64,000 nt of DNA from a bacterium BMS3Abin14 (lineage in GTDB: Bacteria; BMS3Abin14). This document shows, piece after piece, positions 49,856 through 59,396 of this stretch; positions within the stretch are counted from its first letter, which is position 1, and every line of letters starts with the position of its first letter. The DNA lies in assembly GCA_002897695.1 (NCBI GenBank), contig BDTG01000046.1, positions 1 through 64,000 on the forward strand. The letters run 5' to 3'. Both the position numbers and the translations under genes were made by a program. Below the pieces are notes generated by a model. The model had not been told where the DNA came from. It saw only the letters and a list, made by a program, of their open reading frames with translations, and did not search any database.

Positions 49856-52015
49856 TCAACTTTTCCTCGTGATCCTCCAGCAGTTGTGTACCCCCGGGTT
49901 TCTGGCGAAGTCCCTGGGAATTGTTCGGGCGGTGATGTCCTCAACATTGAGGTCGGCAAGGGAGTCGGAGCCCATCTCAAATCCCCGACGATTATTGGAG
50001 AAAATGAGTGTGCCGTCCCCGTACAGGAGTTTAGCGGTCTCCGTTATCAGCGTTATGTGGTCCCTTTGAACATCGAAGGTGCCTTCCATCCCCCTGGATG
50101 CCGAAAAGGTGGGGGGGTCCAGGAAGATCAGGTGATAGCGGGCCTTCGTATTCCTGACCCATTTGATGCAGTCGGCCTTGATGAAACGGTGGTCCTTCCC
50201 CTTCAGGCCGTTCAATGCCATGTTTTTTCGAGCCCAATCGGTATAGGTGTTGGACATGTCCACGGAGGTGGTGGAGGAAGCGCCGCCCGCAGCTGCGTAG
50301 ACAGAGGCTGCGCCAGTGTATGCGAAAAGGTTCAAAAATGTTTTTCCCCGGGCCATTTCCCGGATCATCGCCCGCGTTAGCCGATGGTCCAGAAAAAGAC
50401 CGGTGTCGAGGTAGTCCTCCAGGTTGACGAGGAACTTCAGCCCTCCCTCGACCATCTCGTGAAAACGCCCCGATTCACGCAGTTTTTCATACTGGCTCCG
50501 GCCCCTCTGACGCTCCCTGACTTTCAGAAAAATCTTTTCCGCGGGGGTCTTCAACACTTCCGGGATGATGGACATCACCTGCTGTAGCCGGGCTTTGGCA
50601 TCCTCCGCGTCTACCGTGACCGGCGCACGGTACTCCTGAACATGAACCAGGTCTCCGTAAAGATCCACCGCGACATTGTACTCCGGGACATCCGCCCCGT
50701 AGATTCGGTAACAGGAGATCCCTTCCTTCTTTGCCCACTTGCCGATGGTACGGATGTTTTTGCGAAGGCGGTTGGCAAACATCTCCCCGCCGGTCTCCCG
50801 AAAGGCGGTGGGATTCGGAATTTTGGGCCACCCCCCCGCCGTCAGTGTTTCCTGGAAAAAACGGTCTTTTTCGACATTAAAGTGGATGAGCTTGCACCTG
50901 ATAGCGCCATTATACAGGGTGTGAGTCCTGGTGGCCCGCATTCCCATCATCTTTCCGAGGTCGGGGTTTCCCGTAAAAACAGAGGCGTTCCAGCCCTCAA
51001 AATTTTTCCTGAGCGTATCCCCCAGCATTTCGTAAAGCCCCTTTAATCTGTCAAGCTCGCCCTGCCGGACCCCGTAGGGCGGGTTGACCGCCACGAGGCC
51101 ACGAATTCCCTCCTCCGGGGAACGAAGAGCACCTATATCCCTGCGCTGGAAGGTTATTTTTCCCTCCAGTCCCGCCCGATTCACATTTTCGCGGGCAGAT
51201 TTCAGGATTTTGCCGTCCGAATCATATCCATTTATAATCGGCAAACGGGTGAGCCCATCCTGTTTCCGGTATCGGGCCTCCACCTGCAAATGTGTCCAGA
51301 CCCTTGGGTCGAACCCCTTCCAGCCCGTAAACCCGAAATAGGTTCGTAAAAGCCCCGGGGCAATATCCGCGGCCATGAGGGCCGCCTCGATGGGCAGGGT
51401 TCCCGCACCGCACATCGGGTCGATAAACGACCGGCCCTCGGCTGCCATCTGCGGCCAACCGGCTCTGGCGAGAATGGCGGCGGCAAGGTTCTCCTTCAGG
51501 GGGGCAGTCCCCTTATTGCGGCGATATCCGCGTTTGTGGAGACTCTCACCGGAAAGGTCGAGGCTGATGGTCGCCTCGTTTCGGTGGATGTGGGCGTTTA
51601 TGCGCAGATCGGGATTATTGACCTGTACGGATGGGCGCCGGCCAAACTGGTCCCGAAAGCGGTCAACTACCGCGTCCTTGATCTTCAGTGCGGCGTACCG
51701 GGAGTGTGATATTTCCGAGCCGGAGACGGTCGCGTCTACGGCCAGGGTGCTGTCCGGGGAAAGGTGGTCCTCCCAGGGGATGGACCGGGCGCCATCATAA
51801 AGATCCTCGGGGGTCGCAGCATGAAAGACCGCCAGGGGCATCAGAACACGATTGGCAAACCTCGACCAGAGGCAGACCCGGAGGGCCGTTTCCACAGCGC
51901 CATCGAAGGACACCCCGGAACGGGTCTCCTTCACGTTTGAAGCTTCCATGCCGCGCAGTTCGTCGGCGAGAAGCGATTCGATCCCGAGGGGGCATGTGAC
52001 GAAAAATGAATGCAT
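49856..52015 (-). CDS. rlmKL: bifunctional 23S rRNA methyltransferase RlmKL
   Basis: 719 residues. An N-terminal THUMP region is followed by the RlmL methyltransferase (FIDPMCGAGTLPIEAALMA, VAVNPPYGVRQGE), which makes m2G2445. The C-terminal RlmK half (FLNLFAYTGAASVYAAAGGA, LIFLDPPTFSASRGMEG) makes m7G2069. Length and order match the fused E. coli protein. It acts on the ribosome in the cytoplasm. Weak ribosome binding site. A partial copy of the TAAAAAGTC repeat lies just after its 3' end (about 49846-49858). Confidence 0.93.
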   Translation of the reverse strand: MHSFFVTCPLGIESLLADELRGMEASNVKETRSGVSFDGAVETALRVCLWSRFANRVLMPLAVFHAATPEDLYDGARSIPWEDHLSPDSTLAVDATVSGSEISHSRYAALKIKDAVVDRFRDQFGRRPSVQVNNPDLRINAHIHRNEATISLDLSGESLHKRGYRRNKGTAPLKENLAAAILARAGWPQMAAEGRSFIDPMCGAGTLPIEAALMAADIAPGLLRTYFGFTGWKGFDPRVWTHLQVEARYRKQDGLTRLPIINGYDSDGKILKSARENVNRAGLEGKITFQRRDIGALRSPEEGIRGLVAVNPPYGVRQGELDRLKGLYEMLGDTLRKNFEGWNASVFTGNPDLGKMMGMRATRTHTLYNGAIRCKLIHFNVEKDRFFQETLTAGGWPKIPNPTAFRETGGEMFANRLRKNIRTIGKWAKKEGISCYRIYGADVPEYNVAVDLYGDLVHVQEYRAPVTVDAEDAKARLQQVMSIIPEVLKTPAEKIFLKVRERQRGRSQYEKLRESGRFHEMVEGGLKFLVNLEDYLDTGLFLDHRLTRAMIREMARGKTFLNLFAYTGAASVYAAAGGASSTTSVDMSNTYTDWARKNMALNGLKGKDHRFIKADCIKWVRNTKARYHLIFLDPPTFSASRGMEGTFDVQRDHITLITETAKLLYGDGTLIFSNNRRGFEMGSDSLADLNVEDITARTIPRDFARNPGVHNCWRITRKS

Positions 52016-52064
52016 AGGGTACTGTTACCGGGCAGGAATCAACGCAAAGCAATACCGGCATGCA

Positions 52065-52096
52065 CGATTGCTTCACACGGGTTAAGTTCGCAATGA
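52065..52096. repeat. degenerate ATTGC...GCAATGAC repeat
   Basis: GATTGCTTCAC...AGTTCGCAATGAC, followed by TGCCACTGCGAGGC, belongs to the same repeat type as 13337-13372. It fills part of the 139-base gap between the MCP and rlmKL genes. Confidence 0.4.
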
Positions 52097-52154
52097 CTGT
52101 TTCTGCCACTGCGAGGCCGAGCCCCGAACCGCGGCAGCCTCAGGAGGCCTATAG

Positions 52155-54152
52155 CTATTCCTCTGTACGGAAGCGGTCGATTTCCTCTTTCAGGAGACCG
52201 GCCTGATCGGTCAATTTTTTGACCATCGTGTCAAGATGTTTTGCTGCACTGAGGCTGGATTGGGTAATGTTCTTGATTTCCAGAACATTGCCGACAATCG
52301 TATCACTGGCCATGGCCTCCTCCTTGATTGATTCCAGAATTCTCTTTGCCATCATCATCGTCTCTTCGCTGGATTTTCCGATCCCGGTGACACCCTTGGC
52401 CTGTTCGCTGGTGGCCATTGTCACGACCCCGGCCAGATTTTTCATGTTTTCCACCGCCAGGATGATCTGTTCACTGCCCAGAGACTGCTCCCTGGTGGCC
52501 TCGGCTATCTGCTGAAACTTTTCGGACATACCGTTGGCCATCACCATGAGCTGCCTGATGGAGTCCGCCTGCTCCGTCGTTGTGAGGGCTATGGCCTTGG
52601 ATGCCTCCGCCGCCTCCTGTGTGTTTTCGCCGGCAATCTTGAATGTCTCACTTACCGCCCTGATGAGTTCGACCCCCTCTTCGACCCTTCTTACTCCAAG
52701 GTTCACGCTCTCAACAGCTTTTTTCGATTCTTTCTGTGTGCTGGAAATCAGTGTGGTAATTTCCTTGGTTGAGTCCGTTGTCTTATCGGCCAGGTCACGC
52801 ATTTCGCCGGCTACCACCGCAAAACTCTTTCCATGCTCACCGGCCTGAGCCGCAATAATAGCGGCGTTAAGGGCCAGCAGACCAGTTTGATCGTTGACCT
52901 CCTCAATGATCTCGACGATTTTTCCTATATCCTTGGTTTTCTCGGCCAGATTTTCAATTGCGCCGGCCGCAGTGTCCACAATCTCCTTGGCCTCGACAAT
53001 GCCGGTGACTGCTTTTTCGACCGATTTTACGCCCTCCAGCGCCACGGCCCCCGAGACCATCTCAGAAAGTTCATAGGCCCTTTTCGCCTTCTCTTCCACC
53101 GCCTTGATGGATTGGTCCGTTTCAGTAATTGCGGATGTGACCTCGGAAATGCCCGCCGACAGTTTCTCCACGTTTTCGGCAACGCCATGAATGGATGAAT
53201 TCATCTGGTTGATTGAGGACGATGTCTGCTCAATAGAGGTTGACAGGCTCCCGGCGCTTTCGGAAACCTTCTCGATAGAGGCTCCGATTTCAAGGACAGA
53301 CGAGGAATTTTCCTCGGCCGATCTTGACATTCCTTCCACACTTTCGGAGATCGTTTTCATGGTCCTGCTCATCTCCTCAATGGAGACGGAGGCGTCATTG
53401 ACCGCACCGGTCTGACGATCGGTCCCCATGGACAGGTCACTGGATACGTTGGATATCTCCATCGCCCCGGCATTCAAATCCGCGAAAGTGTTTCGAACCC
53501 TGCCGACCATGTCAACCAGGCTGCCCCGCATCTGATTGAACGTATCCGAAAGTTGGCCAAACTCATCATTGGTAGCTACTTTCGTCTCTGCCAGCAGATT
53601 TCCAGCCGCTATTTCCCTTGTGTTCTTGACAAGTGTAACCAGAGGCCTGTTAACAAGGAAGACGACCAAACCATAGAGTGAAACCAGGAGGATGACCACG
53701 GTGACTGCGGCGCCCAGGCCGAGCATTCTTATCAGGGAGGCGAGTTTCTCCTCAATAACACCGGTTGAATAGTGGATGGTAACCTTTCCCATGGTTTTAC
53801 CGTCCTCAACAATGTTGAACACGTATTCCCTGTAGGGCCCTTTTCCAGGGTCACCGGCTTCCTTCATCTCGGAGAGGTCGGTTCCGAACTGGACAAGGCC
53901 GTAAACCAGGTTCCCGTCCTGTTGAACATCGTCGGTCAATGTCTGCTCAATGGCCTGGTAATCGAAATAATGGAGGCTTTCCAGCGTCTTGCTCCCAATG
54001 GAGGCAGCCAGGGTCTGGGCATTGCCGTCAAACCATTTATACATCTCGGAACGCACACCCTTAATGGAACTGTATGTAATCGTGCCTCCCAAAAACAGGC
54101 CAACCCCGAAAAAAACCAGCATAAAAAGGGAAATCTTATGGACTATTTTCAT
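52155..54152 (-). CDS. methyl-accepting chemotaxis protein
   Basis: 665 residues. Membrane segment 1 at about 7-29, a short external domain of about 120 residues (too small for a full double Cache), membrane segment 2 at about 147-170, HAMP (NRPLVTLVKNTREIAAGN...DEFGQLSDTFNQM), then a long signalling coil. Its tip reads EEVNDQTGLLALNAAIIAAQAGEHGKSFAVVAGEMRDLADKT, where Ile replaces the Glu of the usual NAAIEAARAGE. No CheR/CheB pentapeptide at the C-terminus. It lies 55 bases after a PhnD-like binding protein, its probable ligand-delivering partner. Confidence 0.92.
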   Translation of the reverse strand: MKIVHKISLFMLVFFGVGLFLGGTITYSSIKGVRSEMYKWFDGNAQTLAASIGSKTLESLHYFDYQAIEQTLTDDVQQDGNLVYGLVQFGTDLSEMKEAGDPGKGPYREYVFNIVEDGKTMGKVTIHYSTGVIEEKLASLIRMLGLGAAVTVVILLVSLYGLVVFLVNRPLVTLVKNTREIAAGNLLAETKVATNDEFGQLSDTFNQMRGSLVDMVGRVRNTFADLNAGAMEISNVSSDLSMGTDRQTGAVNDASVSIEEMSRTMKTISESVEGMSRSAEENSSSVLEIGASIEKVSESAGSLSTSIEQTSSSINQMNSSIHGVAENVEKLSAGISEVTSAITETDQSIKAVEEKAKRAYELSEMVSGAVALEGVKSVEKAVTGIVEAKEIVDTAAGAIENLAEKTKDIGKIVEIIEEVNDQTGLLALNAAIIAAQAGEHGKSFAVVAGEMRDLADKTTDSTKEITTLISSTQKESKKAVESVNLGVRRVEEGVELIRAVSETFKIAGENTQEAAEASKAIALTTTEQADSIRQLMVMANGMSEKFQQIAEATREQSLGSEQIILAVENMKNLAGVVTMATSEQAKGVTGIGKSSEETMMMAKRILESIKEEAMASDTIVGNVLEIKNITQSSLSAAKHLDTMVKKLTDQAGLLKEEIDRFRTEE

Positions 54153-54207
54153 TTTTTCTCACTCGCCCTCGCATAAAAACAGCAACATTTTCGTATAGCA
54201 AATCCGA

Positions 54208-54954
54208 TCAGAAACTGAAGTTGAAGGTTTCAGGATCAATGTGGGCTTTTTTAATATTATCGTAGGTATGGCTGAAGTCACCCTCCGTTGTCCTGATGAA
54301 CGTCCTGGCCTTAAAGGCCTCTTTGACCTCCATGGCCAACGGTGACCTGTCGTTGCCAAGCCCGGTAAGCACGTTCCCCAGTTTCTTTCCAAGCCTGTCG
54401 TAGGTCCTGTTGGTCAGGATAAGGGTGTTGTTGGGATTTTCAGCAACATCCCCTCCAATAATCTCCAGGTCGGGGTACTTGCTCTGGTCCCACACCAGGT
54501 TCTTGAAAATCGCATAGTCCGCAGCGCCGTTTCTGACCGCGTTGAGTGCGGTCTGATGTGACTTTACTATAAGTGGGGTGAAATAATTCTCGGGTTTTGT
54601 CCCTTCCTTCAGCAGGGTTCGGGCAAATATCTCTCCCGACGAGGCCAAAGCAGTGTATGCAACCCGCTTCCCTTGAAATGTGCTCATACCCCTGAAGGCG
54701 CCGGAAAACATCCCGTCAGCCTCTCCCGACCGAAAAAGGTTCACGGCATCGGGGTAGTCTTTAGCTATCTTGAGCCTGATGGATGGAAAACCATCGATCC
54801 TGGCCTGGATATATTTACTGAGCACGGCATATTTCGGGCCCTCCACCCTGGCATTCCTGGAGGCCATAATAACCAGGTTGAAGGTATCAGCAGCCTGTAC
54901 AGACCCGCAAAGAAGAAAAGACCCCGCTGCAAGTAAAATGATGATCTTTTTCAT
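54208..54954 (-). CDS. PhnD-like periplasmic substrate-binding protein
   Basis: 248 residues from the ATG at 54954 (GGTGAG five bases upstream). Signal peptide MKKIIILLAAGSFLLCGSVQAAD, then a phosphonate-type binding fold: LSKYIQARI, DYPDAVNLFRSGEADGMFSGAFRGM, TPLIVKSHQTALNAVRNGAADYAIFKNLVW, GLGNDRSPLAMEVKEAF. PhnD-like proteins bind phosphate, phosphite, phosphonate or other oxyanions. There is no ABC permease or ATPase beside it; instead it is followed by a chemoreceptor, so a sensing role is more likely than uptake. Confidence 0.8.
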   Translation of the reverse strand: MKKIIILLAAGSFLLCGSVQAADTFNLVIMASRNARVEGPKYAVLSKYIQARIDGFPSIRLKIAKDYPDAVNLFRSGEADGMFSGAFRGMSTFQGKRVAYTALASSGEIFARTLLKEGTKPENYFTPLIVKSHQTALNAVRNGAADYAIFKNLVWDQSKYPDLEIIGGDVAENPNNTLILTNRTYDRLGKKLGNVLTGLGNDRSPLAMEVKEAFKARTFIRTTEGDFSHTYDNIKKAHIDPETFNFSF

Positions 54955-55133
54955 TTTTCTCACCTTTCTTTTCAAAAAAAACTACCGAATATCCGGTGTC
55001 CATACGGAATCGTCATGAATCTGGACTCATTACAGGCAATGTACTATACATCCACAGCGGATGGCAACCTGCGGCCTGTTAACACCTGCAGTTTGCCATG
55101 GGAGGGTGTGAGCGGCGCCGAAAATGAGGCCTT

Positions 55134-55625
55134 TCAGCTTTTCATGTTGACGAACTGAAGCGGGATTTCCAGATCCGTGCCCTTAAGCATCCCTATGACA
55201 TTCTGGAGGTCATCGAGCTTTTTCCCGGTCACCCTCACCTGGTCATCCTGGATGGCGGCCTGAACCTTGAGCTTCCGGTCCTTAATCAGCTTGACTATCT
55301 TTTGGGCAAGGTCCCTTTCGATGCCCTGATTGATCACAGCCTCGCATTTCAGCTGTCCTCCGGAGGTTCCCTCCGGGTCGCCTACAGCAAGACATTTCGG
55401 GTCGATCTTGCGGCGGACCAGATTGGAGACAATAATATCCTGGATCGCCTTCATCTTCATCTTGTCCTCAGCGACCATTTTTATGGTGCCCCCTTCCCGG
55501 TTGAGATCCACCTCTGATTTACCCCGGCGGAGATCATAGCGTGTCATAATCTCTTTTCTGGTATTGTTGATCGCATTGTCCACTTCCTGCATATCCACCT
55601 TGCTTACAATGTCAAACGACGGCAT
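55134..55625 (-). CDS. yajQ: YajQ-family nucleotide-binding protein
   Basis: 163 residues: MPSFDIVSKVDMQEVDNAINNTRKEIMTRYDLR, EVDLNREGGTIKMVAEDKMKMKAIQDI, IVKLIKDRKLKVQAAIQDDQVRVTGKKLDDLQNVI and the end LEIPLQFVNMKS are near-invariant YajQ sequence. The family has two ferredoxin-like folds and binds cyclic di-GMP in Xanthomonas; in others it binds RNA or nucleotides. GGAGG lies nine bases upstream. It stands alone between the PhnD-like gene and a sensor kinase. Confidence 0.93.
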   Translation of the reverse strand: MPSFDIVSKVDMQEVDNAINNTRKEIMTRYDLRRGKSEVDLNREGGTIKMVAEDKMKMKAIQDIIVSNLVRRKIDPKCLAVGDPEGTSGGQLKCEAVINQGIERDLAQKIVKLIKDRKLKVQAAIQDDQVRVTGKKLDDLQNVIGMLKGTDLEIPLQFVNMKS

Positions 55626-55700
55626 ATCCCTTGACCTCCTGTTTGTTCCGGTTTTCCACAGTCCATCCGCCTTCTCTCAATGAGCTACGGCGCGACATGG

Positions 55701-55744
55701 AGTCCAGAGTCCAGAGTCCAGAGTCCAGAGTCCAGAGTCCAGAG
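55701..55744. repeat. tandem heptamer AGTCCAG, about six copies
   Basis: A perfect 7-bp unit repeats over 44 bases in the gap between yajQ and the kinase gene. It is a simple-sequence tract; copy number could vary by slippage. It is far from both start codons in the sense direction, so it has no obvious phase-variation role. Confidence 0.8.
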
Positions 55745-55785
55745 AAAATCATAACACAGTGGGCCTGCCCCCCATCCATTCACCG

Positions 55786-57528
55786 CTAATACAGCGCAGT
55801 GCCGGCCTCCAGGTACTCGTGGAATCTCATCGAAAATCGGGCCCCATCCCCGCCGGACACATCAAGAGCGCCGCCGAGCTGGTCAACCAGAAGCGCCACA
55901 AGTTGCAGGCCCATGGATTTTGTTTCGCGAACATCAAACCCGTCCGGCAACCCTACTCCATTGTCTGAAACAGTCAACTCATACTCACCGCGGGCCAACT
56001 CCCTGAATCCGATGCGTATCTCGCCCTCCCTCCCACCGGGAAAAGCGTGCTGGAGAGAGTTGGATATCAGCTCGTTGATGATGAGACCGCACGGAATGGC
56101 GGTATCCACCACCATCTCGATATGTTCCGTCTCCAGGATGAGCTTAACCCGGTCCTGCTTTGCCCCGTATGACTGGAACAGGTTGGACGTCAGGTTCTGT
56201 ATGTAGGCGGCCAGATCCACATGAGCCAGGTCAGCGGCCTGGTAGAGCTCCTCGTGAATGAGCGCCATGGTGATGACCCTGTTCTGGCTCTCCCTGTAGA
56301 TATTCCTTGTCTCATCGTCAGTGACGTGATGCGCCTGAAGATTCATGAGCCCGGAGATAACCTGAAGGTTGTTCTTGACGCGGTGGTGGATCTCCTTGAG
56401 AAGCAGATCCTTTTCCTCCACTGACGCGGTCAGCATGTCCTGAGCCGCCTTGAGTTCATTGATGTCCCGCGTTACGGAAAGGATGTGCGGCACCCCTCTC
56501 AGGCTGAAGGATTTGGCTGACATGAGGCCCGTTACCAACCGGCCGTCTTTCATGCGAAAGATAGCCTCCATATTTTCCACCTTGCCGGTCCTCTTCAAAC
56601 CTTCGACAAGCTTTTCCCTGTCCCCGGGGTCGGCCCAGACGTCTATTTCCAAAGAGGATTTTCCCAGAACATCCTCCCTGGAGTACCCGGTAATACCAGT
56701 GAAGCCCTCGTTGATGTCGATGTATATCCCATCTTCCAGCCGGTTGATGTTGATGGAATCGGGGCTGGTCCTGAACGCCGTCCTGAACCGTTCCTCCGAC
56801 TCTTTCAGGGCATCCTCGGCCAGCTTTCTCTTGCTGATATCACGGGTCACCCCCATCAGGCCGATGGCCTTCCCGTCCGTATCACGAAGAAACCGGATCG
56901 TAACCTCCCCCCAGACCGTGCCACCATCCTTATGGATAAACTCCAGCTCAAGGGTCCTGGACCGGTCGGGGTCCCCGCCGCCTGTGGACTCAAGAGCGAT
57001 TTCCTCTTCAAAGTATCGCTGGACTATCCTGAAGGAATCCGGGGTAACCGTATCCTTCAGTTTCATCTGAATCATTTCGTCCACCGAATAGCCACGCATG
57101 CGCGTTACCGACGGGCTGATGTATGTCCAGTTGAAATCGAGGTTCATGGTCCAGATGATATCGGTGACGTTTTCTGTGAGAAACCTGTACTTTACCTCGC
57201 TTTCCCTCATCCTCCCTATGCCGCCGGCCAGGCGCTCAAACTCCCGGGTTCCCCGACAGGCAGGGAGATCATCCTTCTCCATGGAACGGATTATCTGCCC
57301 AATAGGCCTGTTGATATTCCAGCGCAGCAAAAGGTAAAGGAGGACCGCGGCGAACGCAAGTATGAGAACCGTGGTCAGGTAAGCGTAGTTGATGAAACGG
57401 ACCTGATAATCCCTGAGGGCGCCAAAGACGAAAACGCGCAACCCAACCCCTATGAGCGACAGGATGAATACAACCGGCGCGATGATTCGGAAATTAAGCC
57501 CGTTAATGATGTCAGGTTTACTTTTCAT
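55786..57528 (-). CDS. PAS-containing sensor histidine kinase (HisKA_2)
   Basis: 580 residues from the ATG at 57528 (AGGAA nine bases upstream); the longer frame to 57669 lies inside the ABC-F gene. Two membrane helices (about 15-35 and 45-68) are followed by two PAS domains (about 110-235 and 245-360). A HisKA_2 phosphoacceptor KEIHHRVKNNLQVISGLMNLQ and HATPase with IINELISNSLQHAFPGG, DNGVGLPDGF and GLQLVALLVDQLGG follow. No response regulator adjoins. It overlaps the end of the ABC-F gene by 11 bases and closely resembles the kinase on the other side of that gene. Confidence 0.9.
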   Translation of the reverse strand: MKSKPDIINGLNFRIIAPVVFILSLIGVGLRVFVFGALRDYQVRFINYAYLTTVLILAFAAVLLYLLLRWNINRPIGQIIRSMEKDDLPACRGTREFERLAGGIGRMRESEVKYRFLTENVTDIIWTMNLDFNWTYISPSVTRMRGYSVDEMIQMKLKDTVTPDSFRIVQRYFEEEIALESTGGGDPDRSRTLELEFIHKDGGTVWGEVTIRFLRDTDGKAIGLMGVTRDISKRKLAEDALKESEERFRTAFRTSPDSININRLEDGIYIDINEGFTGITGYSREDVLGKSSLEIDVWADPGDREKLVEGLKRTGKVENMEAIFRMKDGRLVTGLMSAKSFSLRGVPHILSVTRDINELKAAQDMLTASVEEKDLLLKEIHHRVKNNLQVISGLMNLQAHHVTDDETRNIYRESQNRVITMALIHEELYQAADLAHVDLAAYIQNLTSNLFQSYGAKQDRVKLILETEHIEMVVDTAIPCGLIINELISNSLQHAFPGGREGEIRIGFRELARGEYELTVSDNGVGLPDGFDVRETKSMGLQLVALLVDQLGGALDVSGGDGARFSMRFHEYLEAGTALY

Positions 57529-59365
57529 TCTCCCACTTCCTGCGGGTGGTCTCCAGATCTTCGGTTGCCAGGCATAAAAGTTCATAATGTCTTTCGATGT
57601 CGGCTGAAAGCCCATGGTTTTGTCTTGAAAGTTCCGGGATCCTTTCCACGGTTCCGGCGGTGGATGCATTTACCAGGGCTTCCTCATTTTCCCGTAAGCT
57701 CCGCTCCAGGACCGCAATAGTTTTCTCCAGCTCATCGGCCTTGGCCTCAAGGGGCCGGAGAGTCCGGGAACGTTCGCGGATGGCATCGGCTCTTTCTTTG
57801 CGAGCTGCCTTGCTTCGAGTCGACCTGGATACCCTGTCCTTTTTTCTCTGGCCCTTGTGACCCTCGACGGGTTCCTCTGCCCGCCAGCCCATCTCCCGGA
57901 TAAACTGTTTATATGTCCCTTCAAAAACAGATACCGCGCCATTGTCAAACACGATCAAACGGTTGGCAAACGCATCCAGAAACCGCTCATTGTGGGTAAC
58001 CATGACAAGCGCCCCGTCAAACCGCCCCAGCGCGTCGAAAAGGGCCTCGCCGGACTCCATGTCAAGATGGTTGGTAGGCTCATCGAGAAGAAGGAGGTGA
58101 ACAGGATCCAGCAGAAGCTTTCCCAGAAGGACCCTGCATTTCTCGCCGCCTGACAGGACAGAGATTCTTTTCGAGGCGTCGTCGGAGACGAACATCATCC
58201 TCCCGCAGATGGACATGGCCTTCTGGAGGGACCCATCAGGGTCGGAGGACCTGATCTCCTCAACCACGGAGCGCTCCGGCAGAAGGCGTTCCACATTGGT
58301 CTGGCCATAGTAACCCACCTTGAGCCTGGGGTGGGATTTAACCTCCCCTCGCCCCGGGGAGAGTTCCCCGGCCAGGAGGCGCAACAGTGTGGATTTGCCC
58401 TTCCCGTTGGCACCGATCACCCCGATGCGGTCTCCCTGGCCCACAACCACATTCAGATCCTCCATCAGTTCTATCTGCTGCCCGGGGTAGCAGAAGGAAA
58501 GGCCGGAGACATCCAGCATCACCCTGGACCTGAAGGGCATCGACCTGAAGGAAAAATGTAGTGATCGGATCTGATCGAGCTTCTGCGAAACGCCAAGCTT
58601 CTCCAGTGTCTTTATGCGGGACTGGACAAGGCCTCCGAGTCTGGCTTTTGCCCTGAACTTTCTGATAAACTCCTCTGTATGCCGCCTTTTTTTCTCCAGG
58701 TTCACTCGGGATTTTTCAAAAATCTCCTCCTCCGTTGCAATCTGGCAATAGTATTTCACGGTATCGCCGGGGATCTTCCGGAATTTCCTGCGATGGATCC
58801 CCATGGTGTGGGTGGTCACCTTGTCCATGAACCCCCTGTCATGCGTAATAAGCAGCATTTCGCCGCTCCATGCCTTGAAAAACCTCTCCAGCCACCTGAT
58901 GGCAATGATATCCAGATAGTTGGTGGGTTCATCGAGGAGGAGGAGATCAGGCCGGGAGACCAGAAGCCTCGCAAGGTTCAGGCGTACCTGGAAGCCGCCG
59001 GAAAATTCCAGAGGGGAACGTCCCTGGTCACCGCTGGAAAATCCAAGCCCGGCCAGAACCTTTTCGGCCTTCCACAGATCGTCACGCTCACTGTGCTGCA
59101 GACCCTGAGCCGCCTCCATGAGAGCGGTCGGCTGGGAAAACTGGAGTGTTTGAGCAAGATGTCCAATACGGTAACCTCTGGGAATCGCGAGACTTCCCGA
59201 GTCCGGAGACTCCTCACCGGTGACAAGACGAAGGAGAGTGGTCTTGCCATGCCCGTTTCGGCCCACAAGTCCCACCCGTTCGCCCCGGTTGATGCTGAAA
59301 GTCACCTCGTCGAAAAGGACGTTGGAGCCGTATGATTTGGAGAGATTTACCACCTTGAGCATCAT
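57518..59365 (-). CDS. ABC-F family ATPase
   Basis: 615 residues with two ATPase domains on one chain and no membrane part. Walker A GRNGHGKTT and GANGKGKST; Walker B LLLLDEPTNYLD and LLLLDEPTNHLD; signatures FSGGFQVRL (first, L to F) and LSGGEKCRV; linker (RVNLEKKRRHTEEFIRKFRAKARLGGLVQSRIKTLEK) and a C-terminal coiled coil (about 535-615). ABC-F proteins act on the ribosome to relieve stalling. The type (Uup/YheS-like housekeeping) cannot be settled by eye; resistance is not implied. No clear ribosome binding site. Confidence 0.9.
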   Translation of the reverse strand: MMLKVVNLSKSYGSNVLFDEVTFSINRGERVGLVGRNGHGKTTLLRLVTGEESPDSGSLAIPRGYRIGHLAQTLQFSQPTALMEAAQGLQHSERDDLWKAEKVLAGLGFSSGDQGRSPLEFSGGFQVRLNLARLLVSRPDLLLLDEPTNYLDIIAIRWLERFFKAWSGEMLLITHDRGFMDKVTTHTMGIHRRKFRKIPGDTVKYYCQIATEEEIFEKSRVNLEKKRRHTEEFIRKFRAKARLGGLVQSRIKTLEKLGVSQKLDQIRSLHFSFRSMPFRSRVMLDVSGLSFCYPGQQIELMEDLNVVVGQGDRIGVIGANGKGKSTLLRLLAGELSPGRGEVKSHPRLKVGYYGQTNVERLLPERSVVEEIRSSDPDGSLQKAMSICGRMMFVSDDASKRISVLSGGEKCRVLLGKLLLDPVHLLLLDEPTNHLDMESGEALFDALGRFDGALVMVTHNERFLDAFANRLIVFDNGAVSVFEGTYKQFIREMGWRAEEPVEGHKGQRKKDRVSRSTRSKAARKERADAIRERSRTLRPLEAKADELEKTIAVLERSLRENEEALVNASTAGTVERIPELSRQNHGLSADIERHYELLCLATEDLETTRRKWENEK

Positions 59366-59396
59366 TTAATACCGGTTGGATTTTTTCGATGAATGA

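Noticed and set aside
55701-55744. CRISPR array
   Set aside because: Units are 7 bp with no spacers and no cas genes in the window.
57518-59365. Antibiotic-resistance ABC-F
   Set aside because: Sequence motifs show only an ABC-F protein; resistance types cannot be told from housekeeping ones without phylogeny and drug data.
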